A stretch of DNA of 64,000 nt from Psychrobacter ciconiae (GCF_904846055.1 NZ_CAJGYV010000001.1:1240001-1304000), one strand, 5' to 3'. Numbered from the stretch's first letter, positions 17,690 to 27,618 are shown. Numbers and translations: made by a program. Notes: generated by a model not told the origin, from the letters alone.

Positions 17690-18063
17690 AGTGCTCTCCT
17701 TTTTCGAGCAGAATTTCAAGCGAATTAAAATAAATGCTTTAATAAAAAGTTTTAAAGATGTTTATTAAGAACCATTAAAAATAAAAATATGGTTTTGATT
17801 AAAATTAAAATCTATCAAAGGGTCGTTTTAGTATTCAATATCCCAAATTACCTGCAAAAATCGTGACAACAGTGCGCTATATTAAGCGGCAATGAGGGTT
17901 TGGCAGTAATTTTAAGTGTATGAAACTACAGCCAAAAAATAAAGCCTTTTTCAAGCGCCGCAAATCGCATAAGACTATAGCCTAAATTAAATCTTTGCTA
18001 TACTGACGGGCAATTTTGCCGTCTTGGCGCTTTATTCTAACAAATGACAAAAGGTAGATGACC
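17690..18063. other. Divergent promoter region between pilB and tpiA
   Basis: About 370 AT-rich nucleotides with no gene. On the plus strand an extended -10 (TGCTATACT, 17996-18004) fits a tpiA promoter. No clear sigma-54 signal was seen for pilB on the minus strand. Confidence 0.5.
17996..18004 (+). promoter_or_regulatory. Extended -10 promoter element for tpiA
   Basis: TGCTATACT matches an extended -10 (TGn plus TATACT), about 55 bp upstream of the tpiA start. No good -35 hexamer is present at 17 bp, which is normal for extended -10 promoters. Confidence 0.45.
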
Positions 18064-18861
18064 ATGCAAGCTGTAATTGGCAACTGGAAACAAAATCCGG
18101 CAACCTCAACCGATGTGACCGCGCTTCTTGATGCCTTGCTTGACAACATCGCTTGCGATGACGCGCTAAATCCTGAGCACTCAAACTGCCAAATCATGGT
18201 AGCCCCAAGCTGCATTCATCTGTATCAAGCGGCAGATAAACTCAAAAACTCACCCATTTTATGCGCCGCCCAAGACATCAGCGCGCACAGCTCAACCACC
18301 GGCGCCTTTACCGGCGATTGTTCAGCGACCCAAATTAAGGACTCAGGGGCAAGCTTTTGTATTTTAGGGCACTCTGAGCGCCGTCAGTATCATCAAGAAT
18401 CAAACGCCATGCTGCTCAACAAGATGCAGCACGCCATGAATAAAGACTTAGGCGTCATTTTGTGTATTGGTGAAAAAGAAGACGAGCATAAAGATGGGCA
18501 AACGCTGAATATTTTGGACGACCAACTCAGCGTTGTTCAAGACTTTATTCAAAATAATCCTGAAATGACAGAAGCGCTGACCAAAAAGTTAATCATTGCC
18601 TATGAGCCGGTTTGGGCAATTGGTACAGGAAAAGTGCCGACCGTCGATGAAGTCACCCAAATTCATGCCCATATCAAGCAAACCTTAAGCGGTGTTGACA
18701 ACCGTTTAGCTGATTTAAGCGTGCTTTATGGCGGCAGTGTTAATGCTGACAACGCAAGCGAATTTGCCAAAAGTGAGATGATTGACGGCGCTTTGGTCGG
18801 CGGCGCGTCCTTAAAAGCCGACAGCTTTTTGGCGATTGTTCGCGCTTTTTCGCGGTCTTAA
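18064..18861 (+). CDS. tpiA: Triose-phosphate isomerase
   Basis: 265-residue TIM barrel that interconverts dihydroxyacetone phosphate and glyceraldehyde-3-phosphate. All catalytic elements are visible: Lys in VIGNWKQNP, His in [13 protein letters not shown], and Glu in [17 protein letters not shown], which leads into the flexible loop. The phosphate-binding [13 protein letters not shown] and GALVGGASL segments are also present. An AAGG ribosome-binding site nine bases upstream favours ATG 18064 over the in-frame ATG 18058. secG follows in the same orientation, a common pairing. Confidence 0.94.
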   Translation: MQAVIGNWKQNPATSTDVTALLDALLDNIACDDALNPEHSNCQIMVAPSCIHLYQAADKLKNSPILCAAQDISAHSSTTGAFTGDCSATQIKDSGASFCILGHSERRQYHQESNAMLLNKMQHAMNKDLGVILCIGEKEDEHKDGQTLNILDDQLSVVQDFIQNNPEMTEALTKKLIIAYEPVWAIGTGKVPTVDEVTQIHAHIKQTLSGVDNRLADLSVLYGGSVNADNASEFAKSEMIDGALVGGASLKADSFLAIVRAFSRS

Positions 18862-19000
18862 TCGTGAAATTATCCTAACTGAGCAATAAGACGCTTTAAT
18901 TTTGCCGCGTGAATCAGGTACAATGCGCCTACTTATTTTTATTGCAACGCCGCGCAAGCTTTCATGAGGCAATCAAGCGTCCGGCTGCAACGAGGTTACC

Positions 19001-19315
19001 ATGTTTACATTTATCTTAGCCTTGCACATTATCGTGGCGATTGCCATGATTGGACTGATTTTAATTCAGCATGGCAAAGGCGCGGACGCAGGGGCATCTT
19101 TTGGCGCAGGATCGTCAGGGACCGTTTTTGGTGCAGCAGGCTCTGCCAACTTTTTAACGCGGGCGACTGCCGTTTTGACCGCCATCTTTTTTATTACCAG
19201 TATGACCCTTGCGGTTCACGCCAGAAAGCAAGCCGAAGACCAGTTTCGTTTAGATGGTCCAACCACCTCTGCTAGCGCCCCACAAAACCCAAGACCTTTG
19301 AATCAAAATCCTTAA
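19001..19315 (+). CDS. secG: Preprotein translocase subunit SecG
   Basis: 104-residue inner-membrane component of SecYEG. The two helices are FTFILALHIIVAIAMIGLILI and one around ATAVLTAIFFITSMTLAV. They flank the conserved cytoplasmic loop QHGKGADAGASFGAGSSGTVFG (about residues 22-43). The C-terminal tail is Pro/Gln/Asn-rich and poorly conserved, as usual. GAGG precedes the ATG. Followed by the tRNA-Leu gene, the same order as in E. coli. Confidence 0.93.
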   Translation: MFTFILALHIIVAIAMIGLILIQHGKGADAGASFGAGSSGTVFGAAGSANFLTRATAVLTAIFFITSMTLAVHARKQAEDQFRLDGPTTSASAPQNPRPLNQNP

Positions 19316-19362
19316 TGGTGATAGATTTTTGGTTTTGATTACGCGGATTAAAGAATAAGCGC

Positions 19363-19391
19363 TTGCTATTTTTCGGCGGACGACTTACAAT
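19363..19391 (+). promoter_or_regulatory. Promoter of tRNA-Leu
   Basis: TTGCTA (19363-19368) and TACAAT (19386-19391) are separated by exactly 17 bp. The predicted start lies about 28 nt upstream of the mature tRNA. Confidence 0.6.
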
Positions 19392-19425
19392 GCCAACCTA
19401 CTTTTTAGCAGTGATGCTAAAGATT

Positions 19426-19510
19426 GCGATTGTGGTGGAATTGGTAGACACGCTATCTTGAGGGGGTAGTGGCGCAAGCTGTGGGGGTTCAAGTCCCCCC
19501 AATCGCACCA
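19426..19510 (+). tRNA. tRNA-Leu (anticodon GAG)
   Basis: 85-nt class II tRNA. The acceptor GCGATTG pairs with CAATCGC and the CCA end is encoded. The D-arm reads GTGGAATTGGTAGACAC, the anticodon stem CTATC/GGTAG encloses TTGAGGG, giving anticodon GAG, and a variable arm and the T-arm GTTCAAGTC are present. It reads CUC and CUU codons. Confidence 0.97.
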
Positions 19511-19588
19511 ATGACTGGTTTAAACAGTTATTAAAACTCATAATATAGATCAGGTTTTAAGGTTAAAATTATTTATTTAAAATAATTA

Positions 19589-19617
19589 TTGACACCATCA
19601 TAAAAACTATCTATAGT
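19589..19617 (+). promoter_or_regulatory. Strong sigma-70 promoter of tRNA-fMet (and possibly the rimP-nusA operon)
   Basis: A perfect TTGACA (19589-19594), a 17-bp spacer and TATAGT (19612-19617) lie about 17 bp before the tRNA. In E. coli the equivalent metY promoter also feeds the rimP-nusA-infB operon. Confidence 0.75.
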
Positions 19618-19633
19618 ATGCATTCTAAATTGT

Positions 19634-19710
<77 letters not shown>

Positions 19711-19751
19711 CTTTTATACTGATTGTTGTACGCAATATTATCAGTTGCGAG

Positions 19752-19782
19752 AAACCCACCATTATGTTTGTGGGTTTTTTTG
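19752..19782 (+). terminator. Terminator between tRNA-fMet and rimP
   Basis: AAACCCAC (19752-19759) pairs with GTGGGTTT (19770-19777) and runs into a seven-T tract. It probably releases the tRNA transcript while allowing partial readthrough into rimP. Confidence 0.8.
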
Positions 19783-19967
19783 TATCTGAAACTTAAGTGT
19801 TGCCACAGTATCTTGTCTAATATGCTAAGCTTTATGCCCATAAAGACCAAGGTGTCATTAACGATTGATGATATAAACGGTCTGTTGTCTAAAAAATTAT
19901 TTTGGCGGCAAGGTGGGCAGCAGACGCTCACGCCGCGAAGCTGTGAATAGGAAGCGATCAAGACATC

Positions 19968-20468
19968 ATGAAACTTTCGACCAAAGTTGCTGAATTAACC
20001 CAAATTATCGCCCCTGCGGTTGCAGCTTGTGACGTGGCACTGTGGGGCGTTGAGTTTGCGCCGCAAGGTCGCAGGTCACTACTGCGCATTTACATTGAAT
20101 GCCTGCCTGAGGACAAAGCCGCGGGTAAACATGTGACTATTGAAGACTGTGCGGCAGTCAACCATCAAGTCAGCGGCGTTCTTGAGGTTCACGACCCCAT
20201 TGCAGGTGAGTACATCCTTGAGGTGTCATCGCCGGGCTTTGATCGCTCATTTTTCTCTGACGATCAGCTGCATGAGTATGTTGGTCAGACCATAAGCCTA
20301 CGCCTGATTCAAGCGATTGGCACAGGTGATCAAAAGCGCCGCAAGGTAACTGGGGTGTTAAATAGTATCAATGAGGCAAGTTTAAACTTGACCACAAGTG
20401 ACAATACAACGTTCGATATTTTATTAACGAATATAGATAAAGCCAATTTGGTTTTTGATGAGCTGTAG
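19968..20468 (+). CDS. rimP: Ribosome maturation factor RimP
   Basis: 166-residue protein that binds the 30S head and assists its assembly. The N-terminal alpha/beta domain contains LRIYIECLPED and the conserved TIEDCAAVNHQVSGVLEVHDPI and YILEVSSPGFDRSF segments (about residues 58-96). A C-terminal SH3-like barrel follows. GGAAG lies upstream of the ATG. First protein gene of the rimP-nusA-infB cluster. Confidence 0.93.
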   Translation: MKLSTKVAELTQIIAPAVAACDVALWGVEFAPQGRRSLLRIYIECLPEDKAAGKHVTIEDCAAVNHQVSGVLEVHDPIAGEYILEVSSPGFDRSFFSDDQLHEYVGQTISLRLIQAIGTGDQKRRKVTGVLNSINEASLNLTTSDNTTFDILLTNIDKANLVFDEL

Positions 20469-20565
20469 TTGATAACGCGGTCAATCTTAAGCCTTAAGCC
20501 CAAATTTTGTAATGATGTGGGATAAAAAAGAGATGCCCAATCAAAAAGGTGAGGATAATTAAAGC

Positions 20566-22050
20566 ATGAGTCGTGAAATTTTAACGGTGGTTGAAACCGT
20601 CAGTAATGAAAAAGGCTTAAATCCTGAAGACATCTTTGAGGCAATTGAAGACGCTTTGGTGGTTTCGACCAAAAAAAAGGTCTATACCGACCAGCCTGAG
20701 GTTGCGATTCGCGTAGCGATTGACCGCGCCACGGGTGACTACGACACTTACCGTTATTGGACGGTGGTTGCCGATGAAGACCACGAGATGCCAGCGTGTC
20801 AGCTTGCCATTAGCGATCTTGATGCCGATGAGTGGGCAATTGGCGATGTGAAAGAAGAGCAAATCGAGTCAATTGAGTTTGGTCGAATTGCCGCAACCCA
20901 AGCTAAGCAAGTGATTATCCAAAAAATCCGCGAAGCTGAGCGCGCTTTGGTTGCCGATGCATTTGAGCCACGTGTTGGCGAGATGATGTATGGTGAGGTT
21001 AAAAAACAAACTCGCGATGGCTATATCATCGATTTGGGCGATAATGCTGAAGGGTATTTGGCACGGGATCAGATGCTGCCGCGTGAGCAGCTGCGCGTTA
21101 AGTCTCGAATTAACGCCATTTTATATCATGTAAACCGTGACAATCGCGGGGCGCAACTGTTGCTTTCAAGAACGAATCCTGAAATGCTGTCAGCGCTCAT
21201 GCAAAAGGAAGTTCCAGAAATTGCGGAAGAAATCATCGAAATCCGTAACGTTGCCCGCCTTCCGGGAACGCGCGCTAAAGTTTCGGTAAAAACCAATGAC
21301 AATCGCATTGATCCGGTCGGTGCTTGTATCGGTATGCGCGGCACGCGAATCCAAGCCGTTCAGCAAGAGCTTGATGGCGAGCGCATCGATGTGGTGGTTT
21401 GGTCGGATGATCCGGCGCAGTATATCATCAGTGCCTTAGAGCCTGCCGATGTGAGCAGTATCATTCTTGATGAAGATGCGCAAACGGCAGATATTATTTT
21501 TAGTACCAACGATCAATTGGCGCGCGCCATTGGTTCGCAAGGTCAAAACGTGCGCTTGGCATCCGAGCTTACCGGCTATAAGCTCAACATGATGCTTGAG
21601 TCTGAATACCAAGCGCAGCAAGAAAGTGAAACCAAAGCCTTTATTGACTTATTTTATGACCGCTTAGAGGTGGATCAAGACTTAGCGCAAGCGCTTGTTG
21701 ATGTTGGCTTTACCAGTATCGAAGAGATTGCTTACGTTCCGGTTGAGACGTTTTATGACATCGAAGGTCTTGACGATGACGCCATCGACATGATTCAAGA
21801 GCGCGCCAAAGAGGTGGTTATCGCGGACGAATTGGTCAAGCAACAAAACATGAAAGAGCCGAGCCAAGAGCTGCAAGACTTAGAAGGCATGAGTGTAAGC
21901 CTTGCTTATAAATTGGCACAAAAAGACATCATTACCCTTGATGATCTGGCTGAGCAAGCTGTCTTTGATTTAGAAGATATCGAAGGTTTAGACAGCGAAA
22001 CAGCAGGTCAGCTCATTATGAAAGCTCGGGAATCTTGGTTCAATGAGTAG
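20566..22050 (+). CDS. nusA: Transcription termination/antitermination factor NusA
   Basis: 494-residue RNA polymerase-associated factor that controls pausing, termination and rRNA antitermination. The domain order is standard. The N-terminal RNAP-binding domain (about 1-130) is followed by S1 (GEMMYGEVKKQTRDGYIIDLGD). Two KH domains follow (GACIGMRGTRIQAVQQELDGE and AIGSQGQNVRLASELTGYKL), then two C-terminal acidic AR repeats with VGFTSIEEIAYVP and LEDIEGLDSETAGQL. A 97-nt gap after rimP and 146 nt before infB suggest one operon. Confidence 0.95.
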   Translation: MSREILTVVETVSNEKGLNPEDIFEAIEDALVVSTKKKVYTDQPEVAIRVAIDRATGDYDTYRYWTVVADEDHEMPACQLAISDLDADEWAIGDVKEEQIESIEFGRIAATQAKQVIIQKIREAERALVADAFEPRVGEMMYGEVKKQTRDGYIIDLGDNAEGYLARDQMLPREQLRVKSRINAILYHVNRDNRGAQLLLSRTNPEMLSALMQKEVPEIAEEIIEIRNVARLPGTRAKVSVKTNDNRIDPVGACIGMRGTRIQAVQQELDGERIDVVVWSDDPAQYIISALEPADVSSIILDEDAQTADIIFSTNDQLARAIGSQGQNVRLASELTGYKLNMMLESEYQAQQESETKAFIDLFYDRLEVDQDLAQALVDVGFTSIEEIAYVPVETFYDIEGLDDDAIDMIQERAKEVVIADELVKQQNMKEPSQELQDLEGMSVSLAYKLAQKDIITLDDLAEQAVFDLEDIEGLDSETAGQLIMKARESWFNE

Positions 22051-22059
22051 GCGTTAACC

Positions 22060-22086
22060 GCATACCACTGTCTTTTGGTGGTATGC
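22060..22086 (+). repeat. Perfect hairpin between nusA and infB
   Basis: GCATACCAC (22060-22068) and GTGGTATGC (22078-22086) enclose a 9-nt loop. No T-tract follows, so it is unlikely to be an intrinsic terminator. An mRNA-processing or stability hairpin is more plausible. Confidence 0.5.
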
Positions 22087-22196
22087 TAGCGTTAATTTGA
22101 CCAAGCTTTAATAGTAAAGTTTGGTCAGCGCGCAATCACTTGTGACCAACAACTGAATTGAACACATAGCAAACAATAGACAGTAGGTGATAATCA

Positions 22197-24926
22197 ATGG
22201 CAGATAAAACCGTCAAAGAACTGGCAGAAATGGTTGGCAAAACCCCAAGCGCGGTTAAGAAGCAGCTTGTGGATGCCGGACTGCCTGCTCGACAGGAGGA
22301 TGACTTAGTCACCGAACTTGAGCAAGAAAAATTAGTGACGTATCTTAAACAAAGTCACGGTCAGCAAGAAAAGCGCCGTATTAGCTTAAAATCGAAAACG
22401 ACCAGCACCGCTCGCGTGACTGGCTCTTCTGGTAAGTCAAAAAGCGTTAACGTCGAAGTTCGTAAGAAAAAAGTCTTTGAAAAGCCTGACCCTGAAAAAA
22501 TGGCGCAAGAGCTTGCAGCCCGCGAAAAAGCCATGGCAGAAGCTCAAGAACGGGCAATTAAAGAAGCTGAAGAAAAGGCTGCTGCCAAAAAACAATCCGA
22601 AGAGCGCCAAGCAGCTACCCTTGCTGCAATGCGGGCAAGCTTTGGCGGTGGTAAAAGCAGCAGTAAAAGCGATGAGTCTTTGACCTCCTCGGTTGTGGTC
22701 AAAAAAGGCAGCAAAGCTGCAATTGAAATCAAAACTAAAGAAAAAGACAAAGACAAGAAAAAAGCCGTCGTTGTTAAACCAAAAGTTGAAACGGAAGCTG
22801 AACGTAAAGCCCGAGCGGCCCGTGAAGCTGAAGAAGAGCGTCTGCGCCAGATTGAAGCGGAAAACCGCCGAATCCAAGCAGAAGAGGCGCAAAAGCGTAC
22901 CCTTGAGCAAATGCGCAAAATGGCTGGAAAGTACACCGATCGTGAACCGGTGACCGAAGTTCGTCATGAGCCATTAGCTGAAGGTCTTGTCGGCGCTGCC
23001 CTTGAAGAATCATTTGAAAAAGAGCGCCGCGAAATCAAACGCGGAGCGAGCACCACAGCTGCTCGTGGTCGCCGCCGTAAAAACCAAGAAGAGCGCGAGA
23101 TGAAAAACCGTAAGAACGGTTTACGCTCAGCGCAAGCGGCTCAGCACAAGTTTGAAATGCCTGTTGAAAAAATCGTTCATGACGTTGAGATTGGCGAGCA
23201 AATTGTTGTTTCTGACCTTGCTCAAAAAATGGCGGTTAAAGTTCGCGAAGTTATCAAATTGCTCATGAAAATGGGCGAAATGGTTCGTGAGTCCGACACT
23301 ATCGATCAAGCAACGGCAAGCCTTATCGTTGAAGAGATGGGTCACAACCCAATTTTGGTCAGCGACACCAAAGTTGAAGATGAGCTTCACGAAGATGTTG
23401 ATGAGCGCAGCAGCAACGTTCAAGCGCGCCCACCAGTGGTCACCATCATGGGTCACGTTGACCATGGTAAAACCTCGCTTCTGGACAAAATTCGCACCAC
23501 AAAAGTTGCTACAGGCGAGGCAGGCGGTATCACTCAGCATATCGGTGCTTATCATGTCACCACCGATCGCGGCGTGATTACCTTTCTTGACACTCCAGGT
23601 CACGCGGCATTTAGTGCCATGCGATCGCGCGGCGCTCAAGCTACCGACATCGTGGTCATCGTGGTCGCAGCCGACGACGGTATGATGCCGCAAACCGAAG
23701 AAGCCATTGATCATGCCCGCGCTGCAGGAACGCCGCTGATTGTTGCTATTAACAAGATGGATAAGCCAAGTGCTGATCCTGACCGCGTTTTAAATGAATT
23801 GACTACCAAAGGCGTCGTTACCGAAGAGTGGGGCGGCGATACCCCCGTTGCCAAAATTTCGGCAAAAACTGGTCAAGGCATCGATGAGCTTCTTGAGTTT
23901 ATCAGCATTCAAGCAGAACTCATGGAGCTTGAAGCGCCATTAGATGGTGCAGCTCAAGGCGTGGTGATTGAGTCAAAACTTGAAAAAGGTCGCGGCGCGG
24001 TTGTTAGCGTCTTGGTCAAAAAAGGCACGCTCAAGCAAGGCGACTTGGTATTGGCCGGCGAGCATTACGGTAAAGTTCGCGCCATGACTGATGAAAATGG
24101 TCAACGCATCAAATCAGCAGGACCATCGATTCCAGTTGAGATTTTAGGACTTCCTGAAACGCCAGCAGCCGGAAGTGAATTTTTAGTGGTCACTGATGAG
24201 AAAAAAGCGCGTGAAGTTGCCGACTTTAGAACCAACCGCGAGCGCGAACAGCAGCTTGAGCGCCAAAACAAAATGCGTCTTGAGAATATGTTTGAGCAGA
24301 TGGGTCAAGGCGACGTGTCGTTCTTAAACATCGTGCTTAAAACTGACGTTCGCGGCTCATTAGAGGCACTTCTTGCGGCACTTAACGAGCTGTCAACCGA
24401 TGAAGTTAAAGTTCGCGTCATCAGCTCAGGCGTCGGTCCTATTTCCGAATCGGACGTGACCCTTGCTGAATCTAGCGAAGCGGTACTGCTTGGCTTTAAC
24501 GTCCGAGCCGATGCGGCGGCACGTAAAAAAGCCGATATAGAAAACCTTGATATCCGTTACTACAGTGTCATCTATGGCTTGATTGATGATGTCAAAGCGG
24601 CGATGAGCGGTCTGCTTGCTCCAGAGCACCGTGAAAAAATCTTGGGAATTGCCGAAGTTCGTGACGTGTTCCGCTCAAGCAAATTTGGTGCAGCCGCTGG
24701 TTGTATGGTGGTTGAAGGAACGATTTATCGTAATAAACCGATTCGCGTTTTACGTGACGACCAAGTTATCTTTACCGGTCAGTTGCAATCACTACGCCGC
24801 TTTAAAGATGACGTGAACGAAGTGCGTACCGGAATGGAATGCGGTCTTGCCGTTCGTGGTTATGACGTTGAGGCCGGTGATAAAATCGAAGTCTTTGAAA
24901 TCCAAGAAGTCGAGCGCACCATTTAA
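22197..24926 (+). CDS. infB: Translation initiation factor IF-2
   Basis: 909-residue GTPase that delivers fMet-tRNA to the 30S P site. It begins with the IF2_N motif [20 protein letters not shown] long, highly charged Lys/Glu/Ala helical region follows (about residues 90-330), then the G domain: G1 [13 protein letters not shown]2 region with [12 protein letters not shown]3 DTPGHAAF, G4 NKMDKP. Domains II, III and C1/C2 ([19 protein letters not shown]) complete it. AGGTGA precedes the start. Confidence 0.96.
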   Translation: MADKTVKELAEMVGKTPSAVKKQLVDAGLPARQEDDLVTELEQEKLVTYLKQSHGQQEKRRISLKSKTTSTARVTGSSGKSKSVNVEVRKKKVFEKPDPEKMAQELAAREKAMAEAQERAIKEAEEKAAAKKQSEERQAATLAAMRASFGGGKSSSKSDESLTSSVVVKKGSKAAIEIKTKEKDKDKKKAVVVKPKVETEAERKARAAREAEEERLRQIEAENRRIQAEEAQKRTLEQMRKMAGKYTDREPVTEVRHEPLAEGLVGAALEESFEKERREIKRGASTTAARGRRRKNQEEREMKNRKNGLRSAQAAQHKFEMPVEKIVHDVEIGEQIVVSDLAQKMAVKVREVIKLLMKMGEMVRESDTIDQATASLIVEEMGHNPILVSDTKVEDELHEDVDERSSNVQARPPVVTIMGHVDHGKTSLLDKIRTTKVATGEAGGITQHIGAYHVTTDRGVITFLDTPGHAAFSAMRSRGAQATDIVVIVVAADDGMMPQTEEAIDHARAAGTPLIVAINKMDKPSADPDRVLNELTTKGVVTEEWGGDTPVAKISAKTGQGIDELLEFISIQAELMELEAPLDGAAQGVVIESKLEKGRGAVVSVLVKKGTLKQGDLVLAGEHYGKVRAMTDENGQRIKSAGPSIPVEILGLPETPAAGSEFLVVTDEKKAREVADFRTNREREQQLERQNKMRLENMFEQMGQGDVSFLNIVLKTDVRGSLEALLAALNELSTDEVKVRVISSGVGPISESDVTLAESSEAVLLGFNVRADAAARKKADIENLDIRYYSVIYGLIDDVKAAMSGLLAPEHREKILGIAEVRDVFRSSKFGAAAGCMVVEGTIYRNKPIRVLRDDQVIFTGQLQSLRRFKDDVNEVRTGMECGLAVRGYDVEAGDKIEVFEIQEVERTI

Positions 24927-24966
24927 TTTGTGGTCGGCTACAACAGGCAATTGCCTTAGTTTGCCG

Positions 24967-25006
24967 AAAAAAGGTCTATCAGGATAATTCTGTTAGACCT
25001 TTTTTT
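24967..25006 (+). terminator. Intrinsic terminator between infB and rbfA
   Basis: AAAAAAGGTCTA (24967-24978) pairs with TAGACCTTTTTT (24994-25005). An inner CAG/CTG pair continues the stem and a T-run follows. It splits the otherwise continuous nusA-infB-rbfA-truB cluster. Confidence 0.75.
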
Positions 25007-25075
25007 AACGAAAGGCACCAACTAATCATCAAGTTTTTATCCAAAACTTGCTTATTATAATAATAGGATACCTTT

Positions 25076-25480
25076 ATGAACCAACGTTTACAGCGCTTAG
25101 CTGACCAAATTCAACGCGAGCTTGCCGTGCTCATCCGCGATGAGGTCAACGACCCACGCTTGACCGGATTTGTGACCATCTCAAGCGTCAAAGTCAGCCC
25201 AGATTTGGGTTATGCGGACATCTATGTCACCATTATGGAACCTGAAATGAACGATGCCATGACCAAAAATAGTCATGAGCAAAGCTTGCAAGTGCTCAAT
25301 AAAGCCGCTGGGTTTTTACGCACCGCCCTCAGTCACAGCTTAAAAACGCGAACCACGCCAAGACTGCGCTTTCATTATGATGAAGTCACCGCTCGCGGCA
25401 ACTATATGATGGCATTGATTAACAAGGCAGTCACCAAAACTGAGCAAAACGAAGCCGATAATAATGAGAGCAATCAGTAA
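25076..25480 (+). CDS. rbfA: 30S ribosome-binding factor RbfA
   Basis: 134-residue KH-like assembly factor that binds late 30S precursors near helix 1 of 16S rRNA and is needed for growth in the cold. The family signature is clear: NQRLQRLADQIQRELAVLI, DPRLTGFVTISSVKVSPDLG and LKTRTTPRLRFHYDE. The C-terminal tail is Glu/Asn-rich. AGGA lies 8 nt before the ATG. It ends 1 nt before the preferred truB start. Confidence 0.94.
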   Translation: MNQRLQRLADQIQRELAVLIRDEVNDPRLTGFVTISSVKVSPDLGYADIYVTIMEPEMNDAMTKNSHEQSLQVLNKAAGFLRTALSHSLKTRTTPRLRFHYDEVTARGNYMMALINKAVTKTEQNEADNNESNQ

Positions 25481-25481
25481 T

Positions 25482-26465
25482 ATGAGCGCTGTTAATGCCC
25501 GTCAAGCGATGAATAACGCTGCCAAACAAAAAGTGTCTGGTGTTCTTTTGATTGATAAACCTATCGGCATGACTTCACAGCAGGTGGTGTCAAAGGTTAA
25601 ATTTTTGCTAAAATCTGCACAATTTGACAGCAAAAAAGCCGGTCATACCGGAACGCTTGACCCCATGGCAACAGGGCTTTTACCCATTTGCTTAGGCGAG
25701 GCGACCAAATTTAGCCATTATCAGCTTGATGCTGACAAAACCTACCAAGCCACGGTTTTACTTGGCAGCCAAACCGATACTGGCGACGCCGATGGTCAGA
25801 TTATTGCCACCCAAAGCGTTCCCGATATCACGGCTGCCGACCTTGCTCAAGTTTGCAGTAAATTTTTAGGTGATCAATTACAAATACCACCCATGTATTC
25901 GGCGCTCAAAAAAGACGGCAAAAAGCTTTATGAGCTTGCCCGTCAAGGTGTTGAGATTGACCGTCCTGCGCGCCCCATCACCATTCAAGCGCTTGAGATA
26001 ACTCAAACCACGCCCAATCAATTACAGCTTACCGTCACCTGCAGCAAAGGCACTTACGTTCGCGTTTTAGGCGAAGATATTGCCAAAGCCCTAGGAACGC
26101 TTGGGCATTTAACTGCGCTTCGGCGCTTGCAAGTTGGTCGATTTGATGTTGATCAAGCACTATCGCTTCAAGATTTTGAAGCGCTGAACCACAGCGATCG
26201 GATGGCGCGGTTACTGCCCATTGATGCTTGTATTGACCTTGATATTGCTTTGGAACTATCACCCGAGCAGTGCAAGCGAATTCAAATGGGACAACGCCTG
26301 AACGTTAACTCACAAATCTCGCCTGACGTTGCCGCTAGGATTGAAAATAGTGAGCAGGGAGTGATAGACATCAAACTTGTTAGCCATAGTGAGACGTTTT
26401 TAGGGCTTGGCACGATCGAAAGTTCAGGTCGATTGCAACCGAAAAAGCTGATTAACCAAGATTGA
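25482..26465 (+). CDS. truB: tRNA pseudouridine(55) synthase TruB
   Basis: 327-residue enzyme that makes the universal pseudouridine 55 in the tRNA T-loop. Catalytic Asp lies in KAGHTGTLDPMATGLLPICLG (about residue 56). The thumb loop, the ALKKDGKKLYELARQGVEI motif and the CSKGTYVRVLGEDIAKALG segment follow. The C-terminal PUA-like domain is divergent. ATG 25482, directly after the rbfA stop and with GAGAG 10 nt upstream, is preferred; ATG 25464 would overlap rbfA by 17 nt. Confidence 0.94.
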   Translation: MSAVNARQAMNNAAKQKVSGVLLIDKPIGMTSQQVVSKVKFLLKSAQFDSKKAGHTGTLDPMATGLLPICLGEATKFSHYQLDADKTYQATVLLGSQTDTGDADGQIIATQSVPDITAADLAQVCSKFLGDQLQIPPMYSALKKDGKKLYELARQGVEIDRPARPITIQALEITQTTPNQLQLTVTCSKGTYVRVLGEDIAKALGTLGHLTALRRLQVGRFDVDQALSLQDFEALNHSDRMARLLPIDACIDLDIALELSPEQCKRIQMGQRLNVNSQISPDVAARIENSEQGVIDIKLVSHSETFLGLGTIESSGRLQPKKLINQD

Positions 26466-26784
26466 CAGTTACCATGTACTGACATAAATCACACTTCGCT
26501 ACATTTTATTGCAGGTCTTACCTATAGTGAGTCCTGCTTTTTTTATATTATTTTTATTGCGGGCTAAAAATTAGATCAATAAACCACCGCTAATAAATCA
26601 AAAATAACAATAAATAATAAAAAAAATCAGATAATTATAAAAATATTTATAATAATAAATTAAAGATAATAATGATAAAAAAAATAATAAAGTCTATGAA
26701 AGCTAAATAACAATCATATAAATAATAAAAATTTAAAGTTAATAATTAGATTTACCTTAATCAAAAATAACTATCAGAGGTCTT
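26466..26784. other. Extremely AT-rich spacer between truB and the PfpI gene
   Basis: 319 nt without a gene. After the truB terminator, bases about 26555-26770 are almost entirely A and T, with recurring AATAAT/ATAATAA runs and long A tracts, quite unlike the surrounding sequence. The segment marks the left edge of an insertion relative to the usual truB-rpsO junction. It would be expected to be bent and a target for nucleoid proteins. Confidence 0.6.
26511..26544 (+). terminator. Terminator downstream of truB
   Basis: GCAGGTCTTAC (26511-26521) pairs imperfectly with GTGAGTCCTGC (26527-26537) and is followed by seven T. Confidence 0.75.
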
Positions 26785-27312
26785 ATGAAAAAGATAGCTT
26801 TTTTACTCCATAATAACTTTGAACAAGCTGAATATGAAGACGTCAATAACCAGCTCAAAGATAAAGGTTATGATACGGTATTGATTACGACCAATGATGA
26901 CAAAGAGGTCCAAGGTCGCAATCATGACGTTGAAGAAGGGGACAGTTTTACAGCTGATCTGTTTGCCAAAGACGCCAATCCAAACGATTACGACGCTTTG
27001 GTGTTACCCGGTGGCACTGTAAATGCTGATAACCTTCGCGGCAATAGTGAAGCGCACCGCTTAATTAATGCCTTCAACGACAGCAAAAAGCCGCTTGCCG
27101 CAATTTGCCATGCGCCTTGGGCTTTAATTAATACTGGAATCGCCAAAGGCAAGACGTTGACCGCCTATCAATCATTGCAAACAGATTTAGAAAATGCGGG
27201 AGCCATGTTCGTTGATAAAACGGTTCAGATTGATGGTCACTTAATCACCTCAAGAAACCCTGATGACATTAAAAACTTTGTTGATGCCATCGATAAGATG
27301 CTAAAAAGTTAA
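26785..27312 (+). CDS. DJ-1/PfpI family protein (type 1 glutamine amidotransferase-like)
   Basis: 175-residue single-domain alpha/beta protein. It opens KKIAFLLHNNFEQAEYEDV, has the nucleophile elbow AAICHAPWALINTGIAKGKT with the reactive Cys (about residue 111), and keeps YDALVLPGGTVNADNLR. Members include Pyrococcus PfpI-type proteases, YhbO-like stress proteins and reported deglycases. The exact activity cannot be chosen from sequence. GAGGT precedes the ATG. The following two tiny genes are in the same direction. The context suggests a stress role, by inference. Confidence 0.85.
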   Translation: MKKIAFLLHNNFEQAEYEDVNNQLKDKGYDTVLITTNDDKEVQGRNHDVEEGDSFTADLFAKDANPNDYDALVLPGGTVNADNLRGNSEAHRLINAFNDSKKPLAAICHAPWALINTGIAKGKTLTAYQSLQTDLENAGAMFVDKTVQIDGHLITSRNPDDIKNFVDAIDKMLKS

Positions 27313-27368
27313 TGCAAAATAAGCGTTAAGCTTAGAACTATAAATAACTGATCACAGGAGCGTTAATC

Positions 27369-27539
27369 GTGTCAAATCCTAATCCAAATAATACTGAACT
27401 TGAACAGCAACAATCTGCCTCTGAAGTGGCTTCTTTAAAAAACCAATCCGAAGGTAATTACGCTAACAAGAACAAAACTGAAGACCAAGCGGCCCAAGGT
27501 ATCGAAACAAATCTTGAGCAAGCCCAAAACAACAAGTAA
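27369..27539 (+). CDS. Small hydrophilic, probably disordered protein, 56 aa
   Basis: GTG-initiated frame preceded by AGGAG at 8 nt. The product opens MSNPNPNNTELEQQQ and is rich in Asn, Gln, Glu, Lys and Ser, with no hydrophobic core, Cys or Trp. No family was recognised. It lies 56 nt after the PfpI gene and 128 nt before another small hydrophilic gene of similar character. This suggests a shared stress-related or accessory unit, but no function can be named. Confidence 0.55.
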   Translation: MSNPNPNNTELEQQQSASEVASLKNQSEGNYANKNKTEDQAAQGIETNLEQAQNNK

Positions 27540-27618
27540 CTTAATCTGTTAAGTAATTTAGAATCATAACTTAAAGATTAAAATAAACAGCTAAGCTGCT
27601 AAAGACAAAGGTAAAATA

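Noticed and set aside
22437..22967. 176-residue Phe-rich minus-strand frame antisense to infB
   Set aside because: It is the reverse complement of the Lys/Glu-rich coding repeats of IF-2 (AAA/GAA read as TTT/TTC), so the Phe richness is an artefact.
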